Part shown: in pieces, positions 24,525 through 36,219 of the stretch | How positions within the stretch are numbered: the first letter of the stretch is position 1 | How the letters are laid out: every line of letters begins with the position of its first letter | DNA from: Streptococcus halichoeri | Lineage (GTDB): Bacteria; Bacillota; Bacilli; Lactobacillales; Streptococcaceae | NCBI RefSeq assembly: GCF_009870755.1 | Contig: NZ_WLZU01000006.1 | Span: 1-64,000, forward strand | Length of the DNA: 64,000 bases | Reading direction: 5' to 3' | Program-made: the position numbers and the translations under genes | The notes under the pieces: generated by a model | The model's database searches: none | The model's input: the letters and a program-made list of their open reading frames with translations, nothing else | Told to the model about the DNA's origin: nothing

Positions 24525-25295
24525 ATGTCAACGCTTGAAATCATTGATTTACATGTTTCCATTGAGGAAAAAGAAATCATAAAAGGTCTCAATTTAAGCT
24601 TAGAAACGGGTGAAATTGCCGCCATTATGGGACCAAATGGCACAGGAAAGTCCACACTGTCTGCTGCCATTATGGGTAATCCCAATTACCAAGTTACCCA
24701 AGGAGAGATTCGCTTGGATGGTGTCAATATCCTGGAACTTGAGGTAGATGAACGGGCACGGCTGGGCCTTTTTCTCGCCATGCAGTATCCGGCTGAAATT
24801 CCTGGCATTACCAATGCCGAATTTATCCGAGCAGCTATGAATGCTGGCAAGGCTGATGACGATAAAATCTCAGTACGCGATTTTATCAGCAAATTAGACG
24901 ACAAAATGGCTTTGCTTGGCATGAAAGAAGAAATGGCCGAGCGCTATCTTAATGAAGGCTTTTCTGGCGGTGAAAAGAAGCGAAATGAGATTTTGCAGCT
25001 ACTCATGTTAGAACCTAAGTTTGCCCTGCTTGATGAGATTGATTCGGGCCTTGATATTGATGCCTTAAAAGTGGTCTCAAAGGGTGTTAATGCCATGCGG
25101 GGGCCAAACTTTGGGGCGATGATTATCACCCACTACCAACGCCTCTTGAATTACATCCAACCAGATAAGGTTCACGTGATGATGGATGGGCGGATTGTCC
25201 TTTCTGGCGGACCAGAGTTAGCAGCGCGCCTTGAAAAAGAAGGCTATGCCCAGATTGCTGAGGAACTTGGTCTTGATTACCATGAAGAAGTTTAA
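24525..25295 (+). CDS. sufC: Fe-S cluster assembly ATPase SufC
   Basis: This 256-aa soluble ABC-type ATPase is part of the SufBCD scaffold that assembles Fe-S clusters in the cytosol. It has Walker A GPNGTGKST, the Suf-specific NPNYQVTQGEI, signature FSGGEKKRNEILQLL and Walker B ALLDEIDSGLD. The start is the ATG at 24525 with GAGGTG upstream, giving MSTLEIIDLHV; the ATG at 24513 lies before the ribosome site. It is the first gene of the sufCDSUB operon, the usual order in Firmicutes. Confidence 0.95.
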   Translation: MSTLEIIDLHVSIEEKEIIKGLNLSLETGEIAAIMGPNGTGKSTLSAAIMGNPNYQVTQGEIRLDGVNILELEVDERARLGLFLAMQYPAEIPGITNAEFIRAAMNAGKADDDKISVRDFISKLDDKMALLGMKEEMAERYLNEGFSGGEKKRNEILQLLMLEPKFALLDEIDSGLDIDALKVVSKGVNAMRGPNFGAMIITHYQRLLNYIQPDKVHVMMDGRIVLSGGPELAARLEKEGYAQIAEELGLDYHEEV

Positions 25296-25330
25296 TTTGT
25301 TACTTCGACAAAAAAGCAAAGGAGTTACAA

Positions 25331-28257
<2,927 letters not shown>

Positions 28258-28425
28258 GCTACCAACTACTTAAGGCCAAGGGCTTGTGTTAACGCATAGG
28301 GGCTAATGCAAGCTTTAATCATCTATAAGCTGATGAGGCGGGGGTTCATATGGCCTGTTCAGTCAAACTTAGGAGCTTTGGTTCGTAGTAAGGAATCATT
28401 TTCTATCATAGTAGAAAGGGGACAC

Positions 28426-29844
28426 ATGTCCGAAACAATTGAAAAAGTAGATCCCAAACCAATTGATCTGGGAGAGTATAAATTTGGTTTTCATGATGAT
28501 GTTGAGCCGATTTACTCCACTGGTAAGGGCTTGAGTGAAGCAGTGGTCCGAGAGTTGTCTGCTGCTAAAGGGGAACCTGAGTGGATGTTGGATTTTCGTC
28601 TTAAATCACTAGAAACCTTTCATAAAATGCCAATGCAAACTTGGGGTGCTGATTTGTCTGATATTGATTTTGATGATATTATTTATTATCAAAAAGCTTT
28701 GGATAAGCCTGCTCGCGACTGGGATCAGGTCCCTGATAAAATCAAGGAAACCTTTGAGCGCATTGGCATTCCTGAGGCTGAGCGTGCTTATCTAGCGGGT
28801 GCTTCTGCTCAGTATGAATCCGAAGTGGTTTACCATAATATGAAGGATGAATATGATAAACTAGGAATTATCTTTACAGATACGGATTCTGCACTCAAAG
28901 AATACCCTGATTTGTTCAAACAGTATTTCGCAAAGCTGGTGCCGCCAACAGATAACAAGTTAGCTGCCCTTAATTCTGCCGTGTGGTCTGGTGGGAGCTT
29001 CATTTATGTTCCTAAAGGGGTTAGCGTTGATATTCCCTTGCAGACTTATTTTCGGATCAACAATGAAAACACAGGCCAGTTTGAACGGACCCTGATTATT
29101 GTTGATGAAGGTGCTAGTGTTCATTATGTAGAAGGCTGTACGGCACCTACCTATTCTTCCAATAGTCTACATGCAGCTATTGTCGAAATCTTTGCCTTAG
29201 AGGGTGCCTACATGCGCTACACCACGATTCAAAATTGGTCTGATAATGTGTATAACCTGGTGACCAAGCGCGCAACGGCTAAAAAAGATGCGACGGTTGA
29301 GTGGGTGGATGGTAATCTGGGGGCGAAAACAACGATGAAATACCCTTCTGTTTACCTTGATGGGCCGGGTGCGCGTGGTACCATGCTGTCCATTGCTTTT
29401 GCTAATAAAGGGCAACACCAAGACACGGGCGCAAAAATGATTCACAATGCACCACATACCAGTTCATCTATTGTCTCTAAATCCATTGCTAAAGGTGGCG
29501 GCAAGGTTGACTACCGTGGTCAGGTAACCTTTAATAAGCACTCCAAAAAATCGGTTTCTCATATCGAATGTGACACGATTTTAATGGATGATCTGTCCAA
29601 GTCTGATACAATTCCTTTCAATGAAATTCACAACTCCCAAGTCGCTCTTGAGCATGAGGCTAAGGTCTCTAAAATCTCAGAGGAGCAGCTCTATTACCTG
29701 ATGAGCCGTGGTCTGACTGAGTCTGAGGCGACCGAGATGATTGTCATGGGCTTTGTTGAACCCTTTACCAAAGAACTACCCATGGAGTATGCTGTTGAAC
29801 TCAATCGACTTATCTCCTATGAAATGGAAGGGTCAGTTGGGTAG
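28426..29844 (+). CDS. sufB: Fe-S cluster assembly protein SufB
   Basis: The scaffold protein SufB (472 aa) binds the nascent cluster with SufC and SufD. It contains [36 protein letters not shown] with the conserved cysteine, and [27 protein letters not shown], ending in the [29 protein letters not shown] block shared with SufD. The start is the ATG at 28426 after GAAAGGGG; the longer frame from 28306 adds 40 residues unlike any SufB and is rejected. It is last in the operon and followed by a terminator. Confidence 0.95.
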   Translation: MSETIEKVDPKPIDLGEYKFGFHDDVEPIYSTGKGLSEAVVRELSAAKGEPEWMLDFRLKSLETFHKMPMQTWGADLSDIDFDDIIYYQKALDKPARDWDQVPDKIKETFERIGIPEAERAYLAGASAQYESEVVYHNMKDEYDKLGIIFTDTDSALKEYPDLFKQYFAKLVPPTDNKLAALNSAVWSGGSFIYVPKGVSVDIPLQTYFRINNENTGQFERTLIIVDEGASVHYVEGCTAPTYSSNSLHAAIVEIFALEGAYMRYTTIQNWSDNVYNLVTKRATAKKDATVEWVDGNLGAKTTMKYPSVYLDGPGARGTMLSIAFANKGQHQDTGAKMIHNAPHTSSSIVSKSIAKGGGKVDYRGQVTFNKHSKKSVSHIECDTILMDDLSKSDTIPFNEIHNSQVALEHEAKVSKISEEQLYYLMSRGLTESEATEMIVMGFVEPFTKELPMEYAVELNRLISYEMEGSVG

Positions 29845-29959
29845 ATAGGTATGCAACTGCTTTGACCGGGCTTTGGCGGTCGCTGCTTGCTAGAAGTAGC
29901 CATATCAGTTCTAGCAGTTTAAACCAGCAGTGCTTAGTTGTGGCTGCTAATAGTATTAG

Positions 29960-29987
29960 CCAGCAGTGAGCGACTGTTGGTTTTTTT
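29960..29987 (+). terminator. suf operon terminator
   Basis: CCAGCAGT (29960-29967), loop GAGCG, ACTGTTGG (29973-29980, one G-U pair) and seven T. Confidence 0.8.
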
Positions 29988-30556
29988 GGTCCGCCCGAGA
30001 CGCCCCAAGCAAAAGCAGCAGAAAGCAAAGTAGCAAGACGCTTACAGAAAAAAGCGGCAGCAAGGCAGCAGGACGCCTACAGCAAAGTAAAAAAGCAGAC
30101 CGTTTATGTTTTCTCACAGTATGCCGGAGTGCTTCATCACTCCAGCAGAAAAGTCCTATCTCGCCAAGCAAGCAGCCTTAGCCATTTGGGGCTATAGCTA
30201 ATAGCCATAGCTATGAGAACAGCTACCACAGTTCAGCCCAGCAACCAAGACCAAGCTCAGCTGGTTACCTTTTGCCAAAAAGCCCTAGATCCTTGCTCAG
30301 CCAGCCACATAGGCCTAAGCTCGCTATAGCAGCTGATCTGATTTAGCCAGCACGTAAGCCTGTAGTCATAGCTGAGGAGAAAAGGTGGACTAGGTAGCGC
30401 CAGCTCATACTAGCTAGTTTAGTAACATAGCACCCCTTGTGCAGTCATTAGGCAAAGGATAGTTTATAACTATAACTGTTCATAGTAAGAAACAACTGTT
30501 CAGGCCCTGCTTATTTTGATAAAATGAGTTTATTCTGATCGATAAGGAGAAAGCAT
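29988..30556 (+). other. About 570 bases of non-coding sequence between suf and the SAM-hydrolase operon
   Basis: The part from 30000 to 30100 is rich in AGCA and AAGC and holds two imperfect copies of a 16-mer, AGCAAGACGCTTACAG (30032-30047) and AGCAGGACGCCTACAG (30067-30082). GGAGTG/CACTCC (30126-30143) forms a small hairpin. A 71-codon frame (29966-30181) crosses the suf terminator, has low-complexity composition and no ribosome site, so I do not call it a gene. No riboswitch was recognised ahead of 30557; a weak TAAAAT -10 lies near 30520. Confidence 0.45.
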
Positions 30557-31399
30557 TTGGCCAACAATTTATTAGTTTTACAATCTGATTTTGGCTGCGT
30601 TGATGGTGCTGTGGCCGCCATGACTGGTGTGGCTTTGCAAGAAGCAGCTGATTTAGGCATTTATCATCTCACCCATGACATTACCCCTTACAATATTTTT
30701 GAGGCCTCCTATCGTTTGTTTCAGACGATTGATTACTGGCCAAGTGGGACCACCTTTGTCTCTGTGGTGGATCCAGGTGTTGGTTCTAAACGTAAAAGTG
30801 TTGTGGCCTTAACCAAGAATGGTCAATACATCGTGACACCAGATAACGGCACCTTGTCTTATATTAAGCGGCATGTGGGCATTGCTGCGCTTCGGGAAAT
30901 CTCAGAGGTGAAGAATCGCAGGCGCAATACTGAGCTCTCTTACACCTTTCATGGACGGGATGTCTATGCCTATACTGGGGCTAAGTTAGCGAGTGGTCAT
31001 ATTAGCTTTGAAGAAGTTGGCCCAGAGTTGGCTGTTGATCAGATTATTGAACTGCCAGAGGTGGCAACGCGAATCCATGATGACACCGTTTTTGGAGCGA
31101 TTGATATTTTGGATGTCCGGTTTGGGTCGCTGTGGACTTCCATTACTCGGGCAGAATTTTATGCCTTAACTCCTGAATTTGGTGAGCGTTTTGAGGTGAC
31201 CATTTATAAGGATGATATGCTGGTTTACCAAAATCAGGTTACTTATGGCAAATCATTTGCTGATGTTCGCATTGGTCAGCCGATTTTGTATATTAATTCA
31301 CTATATCGCCTTGGACTGGCTATTAATCAAGGTTCCTTTGCCCGAGCCTATAATGTCGGTGTCGGTTCAAATTGGCGAATAGCCGTTAAGAAAATTTAG
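30557..31399 (+). CDS. SAM hydrolase/SAM-dependent halogenase family protein (DUF62)
   Basis: A 280-aa member of the DUF62 family, whose bacterial representatives hydrolyse S-adenosylmethionine to adenosine and methionine or, rarely, halogenate it. Family marks are LQSDFG at the N-terminus, THDITPYNIFEASY, VVDPGVGSKRKS, VTPDNGTLSYI and TFHGRDVYAYTGAKLASG. The start is TTG at 30557 with AAGGAGAAAGC upstream. It is the first gene of an operon with an ECF transporter (S component ten bases downstream, fused ATPase, transmembrane T component). This suggests a link between SAM or adenosine chemistry and uptake of a related compound. The true substrate is not known. Confidence 0.85.
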   Translation: MANNLLVLQSDFGCVDGAVAAMTGVALQEAADLGIYHLTHDITPYNIFEASYRLFQTIDYWPSGTTFVSVVDPGVGSKRKSVVALTKNGQYIVTPDNGTLSYIKRHVGIAALREISEVKNRRRNTELSYTFHGRDVYAYTGAKLASGHISFEEVGPELAVDQIIELPEVATRIHDDTVFGAIDILDVRFGSLWTSITRAEFYALTPEFGERFEVTIYKDDMLVYQNQVTYGKSFADVRIGQPILYINSLYRLGLAINQGSFARAYNVGVGSNWRIAVKKI

Positions 31400-31408
31400 G
31401 AGAAAAAG

Positions 31409-31957
31409 ATGCAAGATTCTACTATTAAAAAAGTTGTAGCGACAGGAATTGGTGCTGCCCTATTTATTATCATTGGCATGTTGGTCAATATCCCAACGCC
31501 CATTCCAAATACGAATCTGCAGTTACAATATGCTGTTTTAGCCTTGTTTGCGCTGCTTTATGGTCCAGGTGTTGGCTTTTTTATTGGGGTGATTGGCCAT
31601 GCGCTCAAGGATTCCCTACAATACGGGGCACCTTGGTGGACCTGGGTGCTTGTCAGCGGTTTTCTTGGTCTGATGATAGGCCTGCTGGCAAAGCGCCTAG
31701 CGATTCACACAAAAGGGCTGACAAAAAAAGATCTGGTTTTGTTTAATGGCGTGCAGGTGCTAGCAAATGGGATTGGTTGGGGGCTGCTTGCTCCTTATGG
31801 TGACATTATTTTTTATAGTGAACCGGCTAGCAAGGTTTTTGCGCAAGGGATCTTATCTAGTCTGGTCAATGCGGTGACCATTGGCATTGGTGGTAGTTTA
31901 TTGCTGATCGCCTATGCTAAATCAAGGCCACAGCAAGGCAGCTTGAGTAAAGATTAA
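31409..31957 (+). CDS. ECF transporter substrate-binding S component (UPF0397 type)
   Basis: The small membrane protein (182 aa, about five or six helices) resembles the UPF0397 family of ECF S components, often annotated loosely as riboflavin-type. Recognisable parts are [30 protein letters not shown] at the start, the loop [25 protein letters not shown] and [17 protein letters not shown]. The S component determines specificity in ECF transporters, and this one has a dedicated ATPase and T protein in the same operon (group I organisation). GGAGAAAAAG precedes the ATG. The ligand is unknown; the upstream SAM-hydrolase-like gene hints at a nucleoside-, methionine- or vitamin-related molecule. 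Confidence 0.82.
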   Translation: MQDSTIKKVVATGIGAALFIIIGMLVNIPTPIPNTNLQLQYAVLALFALLYGPGVGFFIGVIGHALKDSLQYGAPWWTWVLVSGFLGLMIGLLAKRLAIHTKGLTKKDLVLFNGVQVLANGIGWGLLAPYGDIIFYSEPASKVFAQGILSSLVNAVTIGIGGSLLLIAYAKSRPQQGSLSKD

Positions 31958-31971
31958 AGTTAAAGGATGTC

Positions 31972-33672
31972 ATGAAAGATTTTATTGAATGGAAGGATTT
32001 TACATTTACCTATGATGTGCAGTCCGAACCCACGCTTAAAAACATTGATTTAACCATTGCCAAGGGGGAAAAGGTATTGCTGCTTGGTCCGTCTGGCTCT
32101 GGCAAATCAACGCTTGGAAATTGCTTAAATGGTATCATTCCTGCCACCCATCAAGGCCATTATCAAGGTCGTTTTACGATTAATCAGCAAGAGGCATTTG
32201 GCTTGTCAATTTATGACAAGTCTCATTTGGTTTCCACGGTGTTGCAAGATCCAGATGGCCAGTTCATCGGCTTGAGTGTTGCTGAAGATATAGCCTTTGC
32301 TTTGGAAAATGACGGCCTGTCCAAAGCGGCCATGCAAGAAGTGGTAACGGCTTGGGCAGCGCGCTTGGAGATCTTGCCGCTCTTGGAGAAACGGCCACAA
32401 GACCTATCTGGTGGGCAAAAGCAGCGGGTTACTTTAGCTGGCGTGCTGGTGGATGACAGCCCAATCTTGCTTTTTGATGAACCATTAGCGAATCTGGATC
32501 CGCAATCTGGTCAAGAGATTATGGCCTTGATTGATCGCATTCATCATGAGCAAGCTGCCACAACTCTGATTATTGAACACCGCCTAGAAGATGTCTTGCA
32601 GTGTGAGGTAGATCGGATCGTTCTCATTAATGATGGTCAGATTGTCTATAATGGCAAGCCTGATGGCTTGTTGCAATCTAACCTTTTAGAGGAAAATGGC
32701 ATTCAAGAGCCTCTCTATTTATCGGCTTTAAAGCAGATGGGCTATCCTCTTAAGCGGCAAGCTAGTGGCTTGCAGCTCAGCCAATTAGACCTAACAGATT
32801 TGCACCTGCCTGCGTTGACATCGCTTCCAAACTTCGCTCCCAAGCCTCCAGTCCTCACTGTAACTGGGCTCTCTGTCAGCTATCATCAGGCCAAAGTCAG
32901 CCCTGCCCAGCAGCAAAAGGTCCTAGATGAGCTGTCTGTGACCCTTGGACGTGGGGAAATGGTGGCCCTTGTTGGGCAAAATGGTGCTGGTAAGTCAACT
33001 CTAGCCAAGGCCTTATGCCAATTTGTCGAAAACACTGGTCATTTGCTCTATCAAGGACAGGATATTAGCAAGGATACGATCAAAGAACGCGCTGAACGCA
33101 TTGGTTATGTTTTGCAAAATCCTAACCAGATGATTAGTCAAGCTATGCTGTTTGATGAGGTGGCCCTTGGCCTTCGCCTTAGAGGCCTTGATCCAGCTGA
33201 GATAAAGCAGCGTGTGCATCGGATTTTAAGGATTTGTGACCTGTATCCTTTTCGCAAGTGGCCTATTTCGGCCCTGTCTTTTGGCCAAAAAAAGCGGGTT
33301 ACGATTGCTTCGATTTTGGTGCTCAATCCAGCTATTATTATTTTAGATGAGCCGACAGCTGGCCAAGACAAAAAGCATTATTTAGAAATGATGTCGTTTG
33401 TAGAAGAGCTTAAACAAAAAGGGCATACCATTGTAATGATTACTCATGATATGCAGCTGATGTTAGAGCATTGTGATCGGGCTTTAGTGCTACATCAGGG
33501 GCGGATTGTAGCAGATGATGCTCCAATTAGTATTTTGTCAAGGCCAGAGCTCCTTGAGCAGGCCCATTTGAAAAAGACCAGCTTGTTTGACTTAGCAGAG
33601 CGTCTTGGGCAATCACCGCAGGCTTTAACGCAGTGGTATATTCAGCAGCAAGGAGGGCCAAGCCATGGCTAA
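31972..33672 (+). CDS. ECF transporter energy-coupling ATPase, two fused ABC domains
   Basis: The 566-aa protein joins two ABC ATPase domains that are separate EcfA1 and EcfA2 proteins in most ECF systems. The first (about 1-235) has Walker [10 protein letters not shown], signature LSGGQKQRV and Walker [14 protein letters not shown]. The second (about 290-530) has Walker [10 protein letters not shown] and Walker [13 protein letters not shown], with [13 protein letters not shown] as its signature, where a phenylalanine replaces the usual first glycine. Residues 235-290 link them. The stop overlaps the T-component start by eight bases. The fused form fits a dedicated, non-shared ECF module. Confidence 0.9.
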   Translation: MKDFIEWKDFTFTYDVQSEPTLKNIDLTIAKGEKVLLLGPSGSGKSTLGNCLNGIIPATHQGHYQGRFTINQQEAFGLSIYDKSHLVSTVLQDPDGQFIGLSVAEDIAFALENDGLSKAAMQEVVTAWAARLEILPLLEKRPQDLSGGQKQRVTLAGVLVDDSPILLFDEPLANLDPQSGQEIMALIDRIHHEQAATTLIIEHRLEDVLQCEVDRIVLINDGQIVYNGKPDGLLQSNLLEENGIQEPLYLSALKQMGYPLKRQASGLQLSQLDLTDLHLPALTSLPNFAPKPPVLTVTGLSVSYHQAKVSPAQQQKVLDELSVTLGRGEMVALVGQNGAGKSTLAKALCQFVENTGHLLYQGQDISKDTIKERAERIGYVLQNPNQMISQAMLFDEVALGLRLRGLDPAEIKQRVHRILRICDLYPFRKWPISALSFGQKKRVTIASILVLNPAIIILDEPTAGQDKKHYLEMMSFVEELKQKGHTIVMITHDMQLMLEHCDRALVLHQGRIVADDAPISILSRPELLEQAHLKKTSLFDLAERLGQSPQALTQWYIQQQGGPSHG

Positions 33673-34498
33673 TCGCTTAATTGGTTATCAAGAAGGCAGC
33701 GGTTTTCTTTACCGCCTCTCAGGCGCCAGTAAATTACTGTTTTTTATCCTGGTGTCGGCTGCTTGTATGACGACCTATGATACTCGCTTTTTAGTCCTGG
33801 TCTCTGTAAGCGCCTTGGTACTATTTAGATTGGCCAAGATTAAATGGCATCAGGTTTCGTTTGTGCTCATGCTGGTGATGATTTTTGCTAGTTTAAATCT
33901 GCTCATGGTTTATCTCTTTGCACCCCAGTATGGTGATGACATTTATGGGAGTTCAAGTGTATTGATTCAGGGGATTGGCCCTTATCGTCTCAGCCTTGAG
34001 GAAGCATTTTATCTCTTTAATTTAAGCCTGAAATATGTTTGTACGGTCCCGTTGTCCTTGCTGTTTTTAATGACAACCAACCCTAGCCAGTTTGCTTCTA
34101 GCTTAAATCAATTGGGCCTGCCCTATAAAATCGCTTACGCGGTCAGCTTAACGCTCCGCTATATTCCTGATCTCCAAGAGGACTTTTATACCATCCGCCG
34201 TGCTCAGGAAGCTCGGGGCATTGAATTGTCGCCAAAAAGCAGTCTCTTTACCCGAATCAAAGGCAACTTGCAGATTGTCCTTCCTCTCATTTTTAGTTCC
34301 TTAGAGCGGATTGAGACCATTTCTACGGCGATGGAGTTGCGCCGTTTTGGCAAGAATCCCCGCAGGAGCTGGTATAGCCAGCAAAGGATTCACTGGCGTG
34401 ATTACCTGGTCATGGCTCTGGCCCTAAGTTTGTTTTTGCTCACCTTGTACCTGTTTACCGTGAATGGCGGCCGCTTTTACAACCCTTGGCGGACTTGA
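33665..34498 (+). CDS. ECF transporter transmembrane T component
   Basis: A 277-aa membrane protein of the EcfT/CbiQ family that couples ATP hydrolysis to movement of the S component. The coupling-helix motifs are [25 protein letters not shown] and, near the C-terminus, [19 protein letters not shown]. The latter contains an EcfT-type A-x-x-R-like signature (AMELRRFG). About five helices are predicted. It overlaps the ATPase gene by eight bases and completes the four-gene DUF62-ECF operon. A long bidirectional terminator lies about 310 bases downstream. Confidence 0.88.
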   Translation: MANRLIGYQEGSGFLYRLSGASKLLFFILVSAACMTTYDTRFLVLVSVSALVLFRLAKIKWHQVSFVLMLVMIFASLNLLMVYLFAPQYGDDIYGSSSVLIQGIGPYRLSLEEAFYLFNLSLKYVCTVPLSLLFLMTTNPSQFASSLNQLGLPYKIAYAVSLTLRYIPDLQEDFYTIRRAQEARGIELSPKSSLFTRIKGNLQIVLPLIFSSLERIETISTAMELRRFGKNPRRSWYSQQRIHWRDYLVMALALSLFLLTLYLFTVNGGRFYNPWRT

Positions 34499-34806
34499 CT
34501 TGATAAGCCAGCCCCGCTCCGGCTAGCCCAAAGCGGCAGACTTGCTGCTTTAAGGCGGGTAAAAGGAGAATGGCAAAGCTTGATTTTTCTGTTTTTTAAG
34601 ACTTGCTGACTTAGTAGCCTAGTTCATACGGCTCTATCAGCTGCGCAGCAAAAATGCTCCACAAGCTGCTTAGGAGCTTGATCGTTGCCAAAATTGGCTA
34701 AACAAGCAAAAAATCCTGGCAGGAATGTTCCTCTGTCGATAAGGTAGTTAGTCTAGTTATTAAAGCTGAGCTTGATGTCTAATCAAACCATTCCTCTAAG
34801 TTTCTA
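34499..34806. other. About 310 bases between the ECF operon and its terminator
   Basis: I see no gene. The sequence is rich in AGCT, GCTAG and CTGC words and in short imperfect hairpins such as AAAGC...GCTTT near 34531-34552. It would be the long 3' untranslated part of the ECF transcript. Confidence 0.4.
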
Positions 34807-34848
34807 AAAAAGACTTTCTAACACTCATAACTGTTAGAAAGTCTTTTT
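34807..34848. terminator. Strong bidirectional terminator (ECF operon / dacA)
   Basis: A perfect 17-base stem, 34807-34823 with 34832-34848 (core AAGACTTTCTAACA), has loop CTCATAAC and A- and T-runs built into its ends, so it can stop transcription from both sides. Confidence 0.9.
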
Positions 34849-34898
34849 TTGCTTGTAAGTAGATTGGCTGGTTATTGTGTATCAATTGTGGTCATGTT

Positions 34899-34930
34899 TA
34901 TTGCTGTATTGCTGTATTGCTGTATTGCTG
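34899..34930. repeat. Four tandem copies of TATTGCTG abutting a dacA stop codon
   Basis: The eight-base unit TATTGCTG occurs four times without interruption and ends exactly at the stop codon of the minus-strand carboxypeptidase gene (34931-34933). Copy-number change would not alter that protein, but could mark a variable site. Confidence 0.9.
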
Positions 34931-36118
34931 TTAGCGTCTGCTAAGCGTCCGCCAGATGGTGATTAAAGCAACTAAGACAAAGAGAACCAGACCAATGGCA
35001 ATGTAATTGTGATAACGATCAAAGATGTGATCAATCTGATCTAAGAGAGTATTTTGATGGTTGGTATGCTCATGCTTGTGCTTGTGTGCGTGTGGCGGAG
35101 CATCTGTTGTTACTTGGGCTTCAGAAATCAAATGTTCGTATCTTGCCTGAGGCTGGTCTTTTAAAAGTTTAAATCCTTTTTCGGTGAGAGCGTTGATGAA
35201 GGGATGACGATAGAATTCGCCATTTTGATCAGACCAGTCGCCAACTCCCATCACAATTGTGATCACACGATGACCATCTCGTTGCCCAGTTACCATGGCA
35301 TTGAAGGCACCTGTAGGGCTTGATCCTGTTTTTAAGCCATCAATCCCTGGGATACCGTACTCGTCACCTGGTAAAGAATGATTATAAGAATGGAACTCTT
35401 CTTCATAGGGCGTTCCTACCATTGTTTTAACCACGAGTTTATTAGTGTATTGGAGGATTTCAGGGTACCTGTCTAGCATATGGTAGATTAAAATTGCTAA
35501 ATCACGTGCCGTTGTTTGATTGGGTGCTTCTGGATCATACCCTTGCGGCTTATAATAGCCCTTAAAAGAAACCGCAGCAGCTCCACTAGCATTAGAGAAA
35601 TGCGTATTGGTCATTTTTAATTTTTTAGCTGTTTGGTTGATACGATCAATAAATGCTCCCGCATTATTTTGGGACAAATAGTTGGCAATCATAATAGTCG
35701 CAACATTTGAAGAAGGAACGGCAGTCATGGCAATCAGGTCTTTAATGGGATAGGCAACACCAGCCACGATATTATTGTTACTGATTTCGTAGATTTTGCT
35801 AATGGCTTGATCGGTCTCAGTTGCTGTAACGGTAGTATCAAGTGAGACCTTGCCACTTGCCATATCTTCAAATAAGAGATAGAGTGTGAACATTTTTGAC
35901 ATACTTGCTGGATCGCGAAGATCATCAATGTGGTCTTGCCACAGGATCTGACTCGAGTTAGCATCGACGACAATAGAAGCTTTCGGCCGATTAATAGGAT
36001 CAACCGTATATCCCGCATCTTGGGTAATTTTTAGAATGTCTTCTTGCTCTTGTGCAAGGGATGATGGTGCTATAAGAATGACAAGGCCAAGCAGCACACA
36101 AACAAACAATTTTTTCAA
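34931..36118 (-). CDS. dacA: D-alanyl-D-alanine carboxypeptidase (PBP5/DacA family), paralogue 1
   Basis: A 395-aa penicillin-binding protein that removes the terminal D-Ala from peptidoglycan pentapeptides at the outer membrane face. A signal peptide (1-22, ending SLAQ) leads to the catalytic domain with all three active-site motifs: SMSK (S72-K75), SSN (136-138) and KTG (263-265). A linker with HAHKHKHEHTNH (343-354) precedes a true C-terminal membrane helix (about 373-390). This differs from the amphipathic anchor of the two neighbours. The start is TTG with AAAGGAG seven bases upstream; the next internal start codons would cut into the signal peptide. It is the most downstream of three tandem paralogues and has its own promoter. 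Confidence 0.9.
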   Translation of the reverse strand: MKKLFVCVLLGLVILIAPSSLAQEQEDILKITQDAGYTVDPINRPKASIVVDANSSQILWQDHIDDLRDPASMSKMFTLYLLFEDMASGKVSLDTTVTATETDQAISKIYEISNNNIVAGVAYPIKDLIAMTAVPSSNVATIMIANYLSQNNAGAFIDRINQTAKKLKMTNTHFSNASGAAAVSFKGYYKPQGYDPEAPNQTTARDLAILIYHMLDRYPEILQYTNKLVVKTMVGTPYEEEFHSYNHSLPGDEYGIPGIDGLKTGSSPTGAFNAMVTGQRDGHRVITIVMGVGDWSDQNGEFYRHPFINALTEKGFKLLKDQPQARYEHLISEAQVTTDAPPHAHKHKHEHTNHQNTLLDQIDHIFDRYHNYIAIGLVLFVLVALITIWRTLSRR

Positions 36119-36165
36119 ATAAAAAACTCCTTTGTATCAGTCGTAATCAGATAAAATATAACTCA

Positions 36166-36193
36166 ATTATACCATTTACTTAATACAAGACAA
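36166..36193 (-). promoter_or_regulatory. Promoter of dacA paralogue 1
   Basis: On the minus strand TTGTCT (36193-36188), a 16-base spacer and TATAAT (36171-36166), extended by TGG, give a convincing promoter about 48 bases before the start. Confidence 0.75.
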
Positions 36194-36219
36194 GAGCTTT
36201 TTCATTTTATTATCATTTA

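Noticed and set aside
29966-30181. A 71-codon plus-strand frame after sufB
   Set aside because: It begins inside the suf terminator, has low-complexity S/K/Q composition and no ribosome site.
30400-30556. A SAM or preQ1 riboswitch ahead of the DUF62-ECF operon
   Set aside because: No SAM-I, SMK-box or preQ1 consensus elements could be matched by eye. A covariance-model search would be decisive.
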